From Streptomyces sp. WMMC500 (GTDB lineage Bacteria; Actinomycetota; Actinomycetes; Streptomycetales; Streptomycetaceae), in NCBI RefSeq assembly GCF_027497195.1, contig NZ_CP114905.1:2838001-2902000 (forward strand): 64,000 bases of DNA, written 5' to 3'. The first letter of the stretch is position 1, and each line of letters begins with the position of its first letter. Positions 42,899-52,273 of this stretch are shown here, in pieces. Below the pieces are notes generated by a model that did no database searches, had not been told where the DNA came from, and saw only the letters and a list, made by a program, of their open reading frames with translations. The position numbers and the translations under genes were made by a program.

Positions 42899-45865
42899 CT
42901 AGACGGGCTGCGGCTCGAAGTCCCAGTACGGGCGCTCCCGGCGCCGCGAGGCCAGGGTGTGCGGGTGGTCGGCGCCCAGCGTCTCGCTGAGGTTCTGCAT
43001 CGCCTCCCGCTCGACCTTCTTCGCCTCCTGCGAACGGCGCAGCGACCGCAGGTCGTCCGCGAGCGCCATCATCGCCGACAGCGTCATGGGGTGCCGGGGG
43101 CCGAGGACCTCCTTGACGGTGTCGGCCGTCTGCCGGCTCAGCTCCTCGGCGTGGTCCGGGGAGTCCAGCCGGTTGCGGGCGGCGGCCGCGTTCAGCGCGC
43201 AGCCCAGCGTCCAGGGGTGCGTGGGACCGACGGCCGCGGTCATCCGGGTGAGCGCCAGCTCGGCGATCTCGGACGCCTCCTGCCATTCGCCGGTGGGCCA
43301 GAGGGCGAGCGCGACGTTGCCGAGGGTGCCGGCGGTGTACGGGTGCTGCTCGCCGAGCATGGCCTCGTACCGCCGGTGGACCGACTTGGCCAGCTCCCGG
43401 GCGCGGTGCAGGTCGCGGTGCTCGCGCAGGAAGGTGGAGTAGTCGGCCTCGACCATCAGGGTCTCGGGGTGCCTGGGGCCCTGCACCTGGGTGAACCGCT
43501 CCACCACGGACTCCATGGCGCGGTCCGCCTCGGCGAGCTTGCCCAGCCGGCGCATGCACAGCGCGAGGTTGTGCTCGGCCCGCAGCGTCTGCGGGTTGTG
43601 CTCGCCCATGATCTGCCGGTGCAGCGCGACGCTCCGCAGTTGCCGGGAGTGGGCCTCCTCGTAGCGGCCGAGGAGGCGGAGGATCCAGGCGTAGCGCGTA
43701 CCGGTGGCCATGGTCTGGTGGTGTCGTGTGCGCAGTCGCCGCTCCCGCTCGACGAGCACGGCGCGGTGGATCTCCAGCGCGTCCTCGTACCGGCCGAGCA
43801 GTGCGAGGGCGGAGGCGACGTTGCTGCGCAGCGACATGGTGCGGGGATGCTCGGCGCCGAGGAGGTCGGCGTACTTCTGCCGGACGTCGTCGAAGATCTC
43901 ACGCGCCGTCTGGTACTCACCCAGGCCCAGCAGTGCACCACCGAGACCGTTCCTGGCGGACAGCAGGTCGGGGTCCTCCTCGTCGCGCACCGGGCTCAGC
44001 ACGTCCACCAGCCGCCTGCCGACGGCCTCGGACTCGCGGTAGCGCCCGAGGTTGCGCAGCGCCTCGGCGTGCGAGTGCACGAGCGTGATCATCGAGCGGT
44101 GCGTGGGTTCGAGCCGGATGGTCCACGGAGCGAGCGTCAGCTCGCACATCTTCAGGGCGGCGCGGTACTCGCCGCGCTGGAGCAGATAGTTGATGCAGTT
44201 CAGGACGAGTTCCTGCACTGCGGGGTCGGCGCTCTCCAGCGCGCCGGCCGGCTCCAGATGCGGCAGCAGCTCGGCGTACCTCGCCCACTCCCGCGTGTCC
44301 GTGGGACGGCGGGGGTCGGCTGCCGCGAGGATCCGGCAGGCGGTCGCCGACATCGCCTCCCGCTCGTCCTCAGGGAGATCACCCCGCAGGAAGCGGTGAT
44401 ACAGACGGTGCATTTGAACCTTTTCGACCTCGGTCTCCGGCGAAGGGTCGGTGAGGTAGTCGATCGTCACCGCGGTGGATTCCGACAGACGGCGCAGGGC
44501 GGAGTGCCAACTGATGGGATCGCCGGCCAGCTCCGCCAGATGCCTCGGCAACTGGTCGCTGCGCTCGACGATGCGGGAGACCGGAATACTGTCCGGGGAG
44601 AAGAGCGCGAACAGGTTGAGCATCGAGGCAGCCGCCGGGGTCTTCTCCCGCATCCCGTTCAGCGTTATCGACCAGCTCGTCAGGAAGCCCATCGGATAGT
44701 CGGAGCCGATGCTGATGCCGACCTTGCCGGGCTCCTTCTCGCGCAGCAGCTCGATGTAGTCCGCCGGCGCCATCGTGCTGGAGTCGAGCCACGCAGCGGT
44801 CTGGCTGAGCACCAGCGGCAGGTCCTGCACCGCCTCGGCGAGCCCGTCCGCCTCGGTCTCGGTCAGCCGGGGCGCGCGGCGGAGCGCGAAGGCGGTGGAC
44901 TCCGCGCGGGTGAAGTGCGGGACCTCGATCTCGTCGGCGCCGCCGCTGACGGCCCAGTCGCGGGTGCGGGTGGTGATGAGCACGTGCCCGTCGCCCTCGG
45001 GGACGATGTCGTCGAGCAGCTCCATCTCGTCGGCGCTGTCGAAGACCAGCAGCCAGCGGCGGTACGGGCGGCCGGTGCGCAGCGCCTCGCGGACCCGGCG
45101 GACCCGGTCGCCGATGTTGTTGCCGACGGGGAGGTTGAGCCGTAGGGAAAGGTCGGCGAGCTGCTCGCGGGCCGTCATGCGGTAGGTGGCGTTGACGAAC
45201 CAGACGACGTCGTAGTCGCTGCCGAACCGGTGGGTGTACTCGATGGCGATCTGGCTCTTGCCGACGCCGGAGATCCCCGAGAGCGCGATCCGGGCGCCCT
45301 GGCCGTCACCGGCGGACCCGCTGGCCAGAGCGCCGTGCAGGCGCTCCAGGATGGCGTCGCGGCCGGTGAAGCGGTAGTTGCGGCGGGGGGCGTTGAAGAC
45401 GACCGACGGGTCGTTGGGGAAGCGCGGGGCGCGCTCGGGCTCGCGGTCCGGGCGGACCGGGGTGTCCGGGTTGATGCCCAGCCGGGTGAGGATACGGCGT
45501 CTGGCCTCGCCGGTGCCCAGGTCACGCAGGTCGACGGGCGCCAGGGCCGCCGCCGCGGTCGGCATTGCGGTGGCCACCGTGGCGGCGGCGAACCGGTGCG
45601 CGTGCTGCGGGATGACCGTGCGCAGCGCGTCGTTCCACTCGTCCTCGCTGCGGGGGCCCAGACCGAAGTACCAGTCGTCGAGGACGAGCAGGATGCGGTC
45701 GGGCGCCTCCAATAACCCCGTCAGCTCGTCGACCAGCGGCCGGTCGCGCGCCGGGTTCCAGCGCAGCATCGCGGTGGGGTGTCCGAGCAGTTCGAGCTGA
45801 TGGGCGATCCAGGCCGCCCACGGGCGGTTGAACCCCGCGTAACTGATGCTGATGGGTTCGGCCAT
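42899..45865 (-). CDS. fxsT: TIR-like/NB-ARC/TPR protein of the FxSxx-COOH system (FxsT type)
   Basis: A 988-residue STAND-class protein. Residues 1-130 look like a TIR-type domain (ISISYAGFNRPWAAWIAHQL, RILLVLDDWYFGLGPRSEDE). An NB-ARC ATPase follows: P-loop ALSGISGVGKSQIA (about 194-207), Walker B RWLLVFDSADEMEL and HVLITTRTRDW. From about residue 560 on there are some ten tetratricopeptide-like repeats with AEHPRTMSLRSNVASALALL-type units. STAND proteins are signal-gated switches; TIR domains often act as NADases or adaptors in bacterial immunity. It sits downstream of the radical SAM gene (67 bases), the standard place for FxsT. Whether its TIR is catalytic is not readable here. Confidence 0.88.
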   Translation of the reverse strand: MAEPISISYAGFNRPWAAWIAHQLELLGHPTAMLRWNPARDRPLVDELTGLLEAPDRILLVLDDWYFGLGPRSEDEWNDALRTVIPQHAHRFAAATVATAMPTAAAALAPVDLRDLGTGEARRRILTRLGINPDTPVRPDREPERAPRFPNDPSVVFNAPRRNYRFTGRDAILERLHGALASGSAGDGQGARIALSGISGVGKSQIAIEYTHRFGSDYDVVWFVNATYRMTAREQLADLSLRLNLPVGNNIGDRVRRVREALRTGRPYRRWLLVFDSADEMELLDDIVPEGDGHVLITTRTRDWAVSGGADEIEVPHFTRAESTAFALRRAPRLTETEADGLAEAVQDLPLVLSQTAAWLDSSTMAPADYIELLREKEPGKVGISIGSDYPMGFLTSWSITLNGMREKTPAAASMLNLFALFSPDSIPVSRIVERSDQLPRHLAELAGDPISWHSALRRLSESTAVTIDYLTDPSPETEVEKVQMHRLYHRFLRGDLPEDEREAMSATACRILAAADPRRPTDTREWARYAELLPHLEPAGALESADPAVQELVLNCINYLLQRGEYRAALKMCELTLAPWTIRLEPTHRSMITLVHSHAEALRNLGRYRESEAVGRRLVDVLSPVRDEEDPDLLSARNGLGGALLGLGEYQTAREIFDDVRQKYADLLGAEHPRTMSLRSNVASALALLGRYEDALEIHRAVLVERERRLRTRHHQTMATGTRYAWILRLLGRYEEAHSRQLRSVALHRQIMGEHNPQTLRAEHNLALCMRRLGKLAEADRAMESVVERFTQVQGPRHPETLMVEADYSTFLREHRDLHRARELAKSVHRRYEAMLGEQHPYTAGTLGNVALALWPTGEWQEASEIAELALTRMTAAVGPTHPWTLGCALNAAAARNRLDSPDHAEELSRQTADTVKEVLGPRHPMTLSAMMALADDLRSLRRSQEAKKVEREAMQNLSETLGADHPHTLASRRRERPYWDFEPQPV

Positions 45866-45932
45866 GCGACCGTCTCCCTCCCACAGTCCCGGCAGGCCGT
45901 ATCTCTCGCACAGTATCCCATCTGGCGGCCCG

Positions 45933-47174
45933 TCAGCTCACGCACGGCGGTCCCGCGGGCACTCTTCGCTCATCCGCCACCGCGGCGTCCAGCCGGTGGG
46001 CGACGTGCCGGATGAGCCGTTCCAGATCGGCGCAGTACACGGACGGGTTGCGGAACCCCTCGCCGGCCCGGAAGCGGTGCGCGTAGTTGCCGCCGCCGCA
46101 GACCCGGACCACCGGGCAGCGCCGGCACTGCTCGGCCAGCGCCCACAGGCCCAGTTGCCGGGCGGCGACGCCGGGGTGGTTCAGCGCCTCGTCGAAGGAG
46201 TTGCGGAAGACGTCGAGCCCCGTGCCCGCCGCACCCTCGTAGACGGACTTGAGCGAGTCGATCTGCTCGATGGCGCCGTCGGTCTCCACCACGACCGCCG
46301 TGACCGGCGAGAGGCCCACGGCCTCCGTGCCGCTCGGCCGGCCCAGCAGCAGCCCGAGGATCTCGGTGAACAGCCGCACCCGCGGCGACGGCCTGGGCAG
46401 GTCCCACCACAGGTCGAACAACTCGCAGAGCCAGTCGCCGTACGGGGCGGGGCCGCGGCTCGGCACGGGGGCCGGCGGCGCCGACCAGTTGGCGTGCGGC
46501 AGCAGGAAGTTGACGACCGGCGGCCCCAGCGAGCACAGCGAGTCCAGCACCGCGGCCGGCGAGGCGGTGACGTCGACCGTGCACAGGATGCCGCCATAGC
46601 TCCCCGGATGCCGCCGCAGCAGCCGCGCCGCGCGCTCCAGAGCGGGCCAGGCGGGTCGCCCGGCGTGGTCGACGCGGTGGCGGTTCAGCTCGGGCGTGCC
46701 GCCGTCGGCGCTCAGGCCGACCCCGATGCCGTCGGCGGCGAGCGTCGCCAGCGCGGACTCGGTGAGCAGCGTGCCGTTGGTCTGCACGACGGCGGTGACG
46801 GTGCAGTCGACCGGCAGCGCCGCGCGCACCATCGCCGTCTGCCGGACCAGCGACGCGGCGCCGGCGAGCAGCGGCTCGCCGCCGTGCAGCACGAGGCTGA
46901 TCCGGCGCAGCCCGTGGGCGCGTACGTGCTCGGCGATGCGCTGGGCGGTGCGGCGGGTGACGGCCTCCGGCATCCGGCCGGGACGCTCGCGCCAGCTACT
47001 GTCGGCGCCGTGGTAGACGTAGCAGTAGGTGCACGAGAGGTTGCACCGGCTGTGCACCTTCAGGATGAACTGCCGGAACGGCACCGCCGGAACCCCGGTG
47101 GCGCGCAGCCGGCCGACGTCCAGCAGCCGACCGGGCCAGGGCACCTCCTCCGCGCCTGTGTCTCCGTAGTCCAT
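45933..47174 (-). CDS. fxsB: FxsB-like radical SAM/SPASM peptide maturase
   Basis: A 413-residue radical SAM enzyme. The Cys motif is C44-x3-C48-x2-C51 (SRCNLSCTYCYVYHG), binding the SAM-coordinating 4Fe-4S cluster; LVLHGGEPLLAG and GVGLSADGGTPELNRHRVDH are family landmarks. The C-terminal SPASM-like region has QCRRCPVVRVCGGGNYAHRF and a later VYCADL for auxiliary clusters. FxsB enzymes form three-residue cyclophane cross-links in ribosomal peptides. I chose ATG 47174 with GGGGAG upstream; ATGs at 47231 and 47240 lack a ribosome site. It lies between the small precursor gene and the TIR/NB-ARC/TPR gene. Confidence 0.88.
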   Translation of the reverse strand: MDYGDTGAEEVPWPGRLLDVGRLRATGVPAVPFRQFILKVHSRCNLSCTYCYVYHGADSSWRERPGRMPEAVTRRTAQRIAEHVRAHGLRRISLVLHGGEPLLAGAASLVRQTAMVRAALPVDCTVTAVVQTNGTLLTESALATLAADGIGVGLSADGGTPELNRHRVDHAGRPAWPALERAARLLRRHPGSYGGILCTVDVTASPAAVLDSLCSLGPPVVNFLLPHANWSAPPAPVPSRGPAPYGDWLCELFDLWWDLPRPSPRVRLFTEILGLLLGRPSGTEAVGLSPVTAVVVETDGAIEQIDSLKSVYEGAAGTGLDVFRNSFDEALNHPGVAARQLGLWALAEQCRRCPVVRVCGGGNYAHRFRAGEGFRNPSVYCADLERLIRHVAHRLDAAVADERRVPAGPPCVS

Positions 47175-47378
47175 GCGGCTCCCCGGCTCCCCCGAGTCCG
47201 GGCGGTGACGAACCACCGCCCCTGAATGCATGGCGCACAAGTCACACGGGTGAAACCAGACAGAAGCCCAACTGACTGTTTCTGTACGGAATCTGCCGCG
47301 ATCCGGCCGCCCGGCTTCGTCGGCGGGCTTGAGGTGGCGTCGGCCGGAGCGTGCGCCCTGACGTTCTCGACCGGCGGG

Positions 47379-47600
47379 TCAATTGCCGCCGGGCTTGGGG
47401 GGCTCGTTGTCGAAATAGGCCCCGGCATCGTCGTCGGAAGGCCAGTTGCGGAGCAGGTGAGCGACGGTTCCCGCGAGTACCGGCGGCTCGCCCCGGGCGG
47501 CCACCGCGTACACGTCGACGTCGCTGAAGTCGGGCAGACGGACCGCCGAGCCTGCGGCTGACAGTGTCCCGTCCGGCTTCGCCGACAGGGGGTTCTCCAC
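47379..47600 (-). CDS. fxsA: Short ribosomal peptide precursor (FxsA position, non-canonical C-terminus)
   Basis: A 73-residue peptide starting with GTG, which has an excellent GGAGGAG site 6 bases upstream; an in-frame ATG at 47654 has none. The body includes AVRLPDFSDVDVYAVAARGE and VLAGTVAHLLRNWPSDDDAG, as in FxsA leaders. It ends AYFDNEPPKPGGN, so the usual C-terminal FxSxx is missing. Possible cross-link sites are F25-S26-D27 and Y62-F63-D64-N65; aromatic-x-x motifs are what triceptide maturases modify. It lies 204 bases upstream of fxsB, in the same direction. The product and its fate are unknown. Confidence 0.82.
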   Translation of the reverse strand: MENPLSAKPDGTLSAAGSAVRLPDFSDVDVYAVAARGEPPVLAGTVAHLLRNWPSDDDAGAYFDNEPPKPGGN

Positions 47601-47666
47601 GCTGTTCTCCTCCGGAAGGGTGTGAGAGTCCTTCCCCGAACAGTCGTGCAACAAAACGGACCCGCG

Positions 47667-50600
47667 TCAGTCGCCCGCTTCGAGCGTACGGATCTGCTCG
47701 CGGGTCAGCGCCGCCCCCGCGCTCTGGGTCTGCTCCGCCCGGCTCCACTGCTCCCAGGCGTCCCGGTACGCCCTGAGCGCCACCTGGCGCCCCGCCGTCG
47801 GCTCCAGCATCTGCCCGCGCCGGTGGTGGGCGCGTGCGGCGTCCGCGGGGTCGCCGGCCTGCTCCGCCAGGAGCGCCGCGCGCCGGTAGCAGTCGGCCGC
47901 CCGCTCCTGCCGCTGCCGGAACTCGGTCCGTATGTCGAGGAGCAGTTGCACGTCCCCCAGCTCCAGCCAGGCCTGCGCGCGCACGCGCGCGGGCGCGTCG
48001 TCCTCGCGGGCGGCCCGGTCGAGCACCCACTCGGCCTCGTACAGGTCGGTGCGGGTGCCGGACGCCTCGTAGCGCAGCCGCAGGGCCCTGCCGAAGAGCA
48101 ACTGCCGCCGCGGCAGGTCCGGATGCCGCTGCGGCGTCTCCGCCAGCACCTCGCGCAGCACGGGCACCGCCCGGCCGCGCAGCCCGGTGTCGTCCGGGGT
48201 CAGCCGGGCGCGGCGCAGCAGCAGCTCGCCGTGCTCGGTCAGCACCTCGCCGTACAGCGCCGCGCCCGGCGGCAGCAGCCGCAGCGCGTCCGCCAGCCAC
48301 TCGTCGGCCTCGACCAGGAGCCCGTCGGCCCCGCCGCGGCCGAACTCCGCGACGCGCACCTGGGCCTTGCGGCGCAGGCTCTCGGCCTGCAGCCGGTAGT
48401 CGTCGAGGGTGACGGCCAGCCGCCCGGCCCGGTCGAGCGCGGCCAGCGCGAGACCCGCGCCGGCGTCGCCGGCCGCGGTCGTGTGAGCCTCCGCCAGGTC
48501 GAGCAGCGCCTCGCACTCCAGCCGGCGCAGCTCCGGCCCGCCCTCCATGCGCAGCAGGTCGACACCGGTACGCAGATCGGCCGCCGCGCGCAGCCCGTAG
48601 GCCCGGGTCTCGTCCACCGTGTGCTCCGCCTGCGCGCGGCCCAGAGTGACCCGGCCGCGGGCGAGGAACAGCCGCGCGGGCACCAGCTCCTCGTCGGGCC
48701 AGCCGGCCAGCAGCTCGTCTATCGTCTCCTCGGCCTCGTGCAGCGCCGCGTCGTCGCCGGTCAGAGAGTGCAGCCGGCGCAGCACCTCGGCGAGCAGGCC
48801 GCCGCGCTCGCGCCGGGCGGCGTGCGTGGTGACCAGGGCGCGGCTGCGGCGCAGTTGGGTGGCGGAGGCGCGCAGCGCCGCGACGGCCTGCTCGTGCTCG
48901 CCGTCGGCGACGCGCTCGCGGGCCACCTCCCACATCACCTCGGCGTAGGTGAGCCGTTCGCGCAGCGACGGGGCATCCGCCGGCGGCCCGCCACCGGCCG
49001 CGGGCGTCCCCGAGCCGTCCGCGGCCAGGGCGCTCCGGGCCCACTGCTCGGCCTCCGCCAGCGCGTCCGGCTCGCGCAGCCGCTGCCAGTGCAGGAGCAG
49101 CGCCCGCGCGAGCAGCCCCTGCTGCGCGGTGTCCCGCTCCTCGACGACGGCGCGGCGCAGGGCTCGTACGGCGTCCAGGAGGTCGCGGACGCTGCGGGTG
49201 TCCTCGTACTGCCGCAGCAGCTCCGGGCCGCCCGCCGTGGCCGGCCCGCGGAAGGCGGGCTGGAAGGCGCGCAGCACCTGCTCGGAGACGCGCGCGAACT
49301 GGTCGGGGACCTTGCCCCCGCCGAGTTCGGGCTCGCGGTCCTCGCCGGAGAGGTACGCGACCGCGACGGCCGGGAAGTTGCGCGCGCCGTGCCCGAAGGT
49401 CCGCTCGATGTAGAGCGAGCAGTGCTTGAGCACGAGCGCCGCCTCGCCGTGGCTGAGCCGGCGCAGCAGCAGCTCCCGCACGCCCGGGCGGAAGTCGAAC
49501 CAGGGGTCGTCGCCGACGGGTTCGCGCGCCGGGTCGCGCGCGGTTCCGGGCACCGGCTCGCGCGCCACGACCAGCTCGCTGAGCAGGATCTCGGCGGTCT
49601 CCGCGGGCCCGGTGTCGGGGAACAGCGCGCGCTGCACCAGCCGGATGACGGGCAGCACCAGCGGCACGGCCGCCAGGTGGATGGCCAGCAGCCGGGCCGC
49701 CGGCGAGGCCGTCGCGTCGAACGCGGCGAGCGTGGCCGCCGGGTCGGGGCGCACGTCGGCGGGCCGGACCGCCGCGGCCGGGACGGCCGCCGCTTCCGTG
49801 GCGGACCGGCGCACCCAGCCGGCGGCGCCGGGCAGCGACAGACCCTCGCCGGCGGACAGCAGCCGGGCCCACGTGCCGACGGCGCCGGGCTCGGGCGCGA
49901 GCACGGGCAGCGGGCGGGCCCCGGCCGGGGGCACGTCGCCGCGGGTGCCGGGGCGGAAGTCGAGCGTCGGGTACGGGCCGGGGTGCCGGACGAGCAGCCC
50001 CGGCAGCGCGGCGAACGGCATCTCGCGCCACCGCCGGTGCGGCAGCGGCTGGACGACGGCGACGGGGGCGGTACCGAGCCAGCCGTGCAGCATCCGCTGC
50101 ATCCGGCCGTCGCGCCACATCGGGCCCGCGCAGTCGCTGAGCACGAGTGTCAGCCGCTGCCCGCCGGGGTCGTGCAACTGGCCGGCGTCCTGCAGCATCG
50201 ACGGCCGCCCCGGCTCGCCGGTGCAGCCGACGCCGCCGTCCGGGAGCGGGTGCAGGCGGTGCACGGTGACGTCGCGGAACGCGCCGGAGCGCTCGGCGAC
50301 CGTACGCAGGTCCTCCAGCAGCCGTCCCCACACCTCCATGGCGGGCGAGGCGTCCATGAGCAGTTGGAGCGTGGCGCGCCGCCGGGGCGTCCGCAGCACG
50401 GGGATGACCAGGTCGGCCCGTGCGCTGACCTCCGCGGTCTCCTCCTCGTCCAGCTCGCCGGGCGCCACGGCCGCGACCCGCGGCTGGTAGCGCCGCAGGG
50501 GGCGCAGCGCGCGCTGCAGCGGCACGAGGGCGGGCAGCGCGGCCGGCTCCGGCACGCCGACGCGGCCGACCTGCCGGTACGCCGGGGTGTCCACGGCATC

Positions 50601-50972
50601 GCGCACCGGCGTACGCGGGGAGAGTCCCGGGCCCGCCGCGAGCCCCACGCGCCGCTCGGGCGCGGCGTGCGCCCCCGCACCTGTCGCGTCGGCGGCGTTT
50701 GCGCCCTCGGCCGGCGCGGGACCGGGGCCTTCGGGAGCGTCGGCGGCGTCGGGAAAAGTGGCTGATTTCGTGCGGCTCGCCGATCTCGCCCCGCCGGCGC
50801 GCGGGTCCCCGCCACCCGTCGCCTCGGCGCTGCGCGCCAGCTCCTCCGCGAGCCAGAGGACGTCGGCGAGGCCGCGCGCGTCCGGCGGCAGCCCAGCCGC
50901 GAGGAGCCGGCCCACCAACTCCTCGGCCTTCTCCTGCCCGCCGTCGCCCCCGCGCGCCGCCATCGCGCTCAC
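47667..50972 (-). CDS. SAV_2336-type vWA-like domain and helical-repeat protein
   Basis: An 1101-residue protein. After an Ala/Gly-rich N-terminus, a von Willebrand A-like region starts with LQLLMDASPAMEVWGRLLED. The MIDAS motif DxSxS reads DASPA, so the second Ser is lost; LTLVLSDCAGPMWRDGRMQR follows. The middle matches the SAV_2336-related region (ILLSELVVAREP, FRPGVRELLLRRLSHGEAAL). The last 500 residues are TPR-like helices with LAEAEQWARSAL-type units. It pairs with the MoxR-type ATPase upstream: its GTG overlaps that gene's stop (GTGA). MoxR/vWA pairs act as chaperones or as gatekeepers in predicted conflict systems. An ATG at 50963 is an alternative start. Confidence 0.83.
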   Translation of the reverse strand: MSAMAARGGDGGQEKAEELVGRLLAAGLPPDARGLADVLWLAEELARSAEATGGGDPRAGGARSASRTKSATFPDAADAPEGPGPAPAEGANAADATGAGAHAAPERRVGLAAGPGLSPRTPVRDAVDTPAYRQVGRVGVPEPAALPALVPLQRALRPLRRYQPRVAAVAPGELDEEETAEVSARADLVIPVLRTPRRRATLQLLMDASPAMEVWGRLLEDLRTVAERSGAFRDVTVHRLHPLPDGGVGCTGEPGRPSMLQDAGQLHDPGGQRLTLVLSDCAGPMWRDGRMQRMLHGWLGTAPVAVVQPLPHRRWREMPFAALPGLLVRHPGPYPTLDFRPGTRGDVPPAGARPLPVLAPEPGAVGTWARLLSAGEGLSLPGAAGWVRRSATEAAAVPAAAVRPADVRPDPAATLAAFDATASPAARLLAIHLAAVPLVLPVIRLVQRALFPDTGPAETAEILLSELVVAREPVPGTARDPAREPVGDDPWFDFRPGVRELLLRRLSHGEAALVLKHCSLYIERTFGHGARNFPAVAVAYLSGEDREPELGGGKVPDQFARVSEQVLRAFQPAFRGPATAGGPELLRQYEDTRSVRDLLDAVRALRRAVVEERDTAQQGLLARALLLHWQRLREPDALAEAEQWARSALAADGSGTPAAGGGPPADAPSLRERLTYAEVMWEVARERVADGEHEQAVAALRASATQLRRSRALVTTHAARRERGGLLAEVLRRLHSLTGDDAALHEAEETIDELLAGWPDEELVPARLFLARGRVTLGRAQAEHTVDETRAYGLRAAADLRTGVDLLRMEGGPELRRLECEALLDLAEAHTTAAGDAGAGLALAALDRAGRLAVTLDDYRLQAESLRRKAQVRVAEFGRGGADGLLVEADEWLADALRLLPPGAALYGEVLTEHGELLLRRARLTPDDTGLRGRAVPVLREVLAETPQRHPDLPRRQLLFGRALRLRYEASGTRTDLYEAEWVLDRAAREDDAPARVRAQAWLELGDVQLLLDIRTEFRQRQERAADCYRRAALLAEQAGDPADAARAHHRRGQMLEPTAGRQVALRAYRDAWEQWSRAEQTQSAGAALTREQIRTLEAGD

Positions 50973-52009
50973 CGCGGCCTGTTGATGGGCCGCATCAGCT
51001 CCTCGGTGACGCGCCGGGCGGAGCCGTCCGCCTGATCCCAATCGGCCTGCCGGGTCAGCTCGATGGCGTTGAGCAGTTGATCCACGGCCCGTACGTCGCC
51101 GGGTCCCGCGGCCAGGAAGCGGTCGATCAGCTCCGTGAACCGCTCGTCGTCGCCCTCGGGGAAGTGCGCCCGCACCATGCCCGTCAGCCGCGCCCGGTCC
51201 GGCACCGGCAGTTGCAGCTCGATACAGCGGCGGCGCAGCGGCGCCGGGAACTCGCGCTCGCCGTTGCTCGTGAGCACGATGAACGGGAAGGCGCCGCAGC
51301 GCACCCGGCCGCCGCGCACGGGCACTTTCGTACCGTCGTCGCTGAGCACCTCGACCACCGGCGCGCGGTCGGCGATCCGCTCCAGCTCGGGGATCGTGAA
51401 CTCGCCCTCCTCCAGCACGTGGAGGAGATCGTTGGGCAGGTCGATGTCGCTCTTGTCCAGCTCGTCGACGAGCAGCACGCGCGGGCGCGCGGAGGGCAGC
51501 AGCGCGGTGCCCAGCGGGCCGAGGCGGACGTAGCGCCCGATGCCGCCGCCGGGCTCCTCGGCGGCGCCCGCCGCGTCCGCGGCGCCGGCCCGGCCGGCGG
51601 CCCGTTCGAGCTGGGCGTCCTGGAGGCGGCCGATGGCGTCGTAGGCGTACAGGCCGTCGCGCAGGGTGCTGCGGCTGACGATCGGCCAGGTCAGGACCCG
51701 GCCGAGGCCCAGCTCGTACGCCACGGAGTGCGCGAGCGTGCTCTTGCCGCTGCCGGCCTGCCCGGTGACGAGCAGCGGGCGGCGCAGATAGAGCGCGGCG
51801 TTGACCATCTCGCACTCGCGGGTGCTGGGCCGGTGGTGGCTGGCCTCGCGGCGGCGCTGGCCGAGCCTCCGCTCGGAGGAGGGCTCCAGCGCGACCGGCG
51901 GTGGGACCGTTGGACCGCCGTCGAATTCTCGCCAGGGTGGCGGTGCCGGCAGTCTGTCCATGCCGTCGTGGGGGGCGCCGGTGCCTCGGTAGATGAGCCA
52001 CTCGCTCAC
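50969..52009 (-). CDS. MoxR-type AAA+ ATPase
   Basis: A 346-residue AAA+ protein. Walker A is VTGQAGSGKS (residues 81-90), Walker B VLLVDELDKSDIDLPNDLLH, sensor-1 FIVLTSNGEREFP and an arginine-finger-like PAPLRRRCIELQLP. This matches MoxR-like ATPases that pair with vWA proteins, here encoded just downstream with a GTGA overlap. The start is GTG (VSEWLIYRG) after AAAGGGG. The upstream gene is the trypsin/VMAP-like protein 264 bases away, suggesting a separate promoter. The N-terminal 60 residues are a Pro-rich extension. Confidence 0.88.
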   Translation of the reverse strand: MSEWLIYRGTGAPHDGMDRLPAPPPWREFDGGPTVPPPVALEPSSERRLGQRRREASHHRPSTRECEMVNAALYLRRPLLVTGQAGSGKSTLAHSVAYELGLGRVLTWPIVSRSTLRDGLYAYDAIGRLQDAQLERAAGRAGAADAAGAAEEPGGGIGRYVRLGPLGTALLPSARPRVLLVDELDKSDIDLPNDLLHVLEEGEFTIPELERIADRAPVVEVLSDDGTKVPVRGGRVRCGAFPFIVLTSNGEREFPAPLRRRCIELQLPVPDRARLTGMVRAHFPEGDDERFTELIDRFLAAGPGDVRAVDQLLNAIELTRQADWDQADGSARRVTEELMRPINRPR

Positions 52010-52273
52010 GTCGTAACCCCTTTGTCGCCGACCGGGCAGCAGGCTTGCCCCACTGTCTGCCCGGCGACGGACGAGGGCAACCCTCACGGGGGTAAGAGGC
52101 TAGCCGGGTGCGCTGACGTCGGGTGCCGAATCGGCCAATCCGCGTGGTGGCGGGCCGGTTTCGTCCAACCGCACACATGGTGCGCGACGTTCGCCCCCGG
52201 CGCGTGCCGACGCCCGCGCGCCGTTCACCCGTTCACCGCCCGGCTCACCCGTTCAGCGCCACCCGTACGCCGT
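52010..52273. other. Spacer between protease and AAA+ genes
   Basis: 264 bases with no supportable gene. It has a stem CCGGGCAG/CTGCCCGG (52032-52039 with 52057-52064) in the leader of the ATPase gene. Near 52219-52276, four copies of CCGTTCA-like repeats run into the stop codon of the protease gene. A promoter for the ATPase/vWA pair may lie here. Confidence 0.4.
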
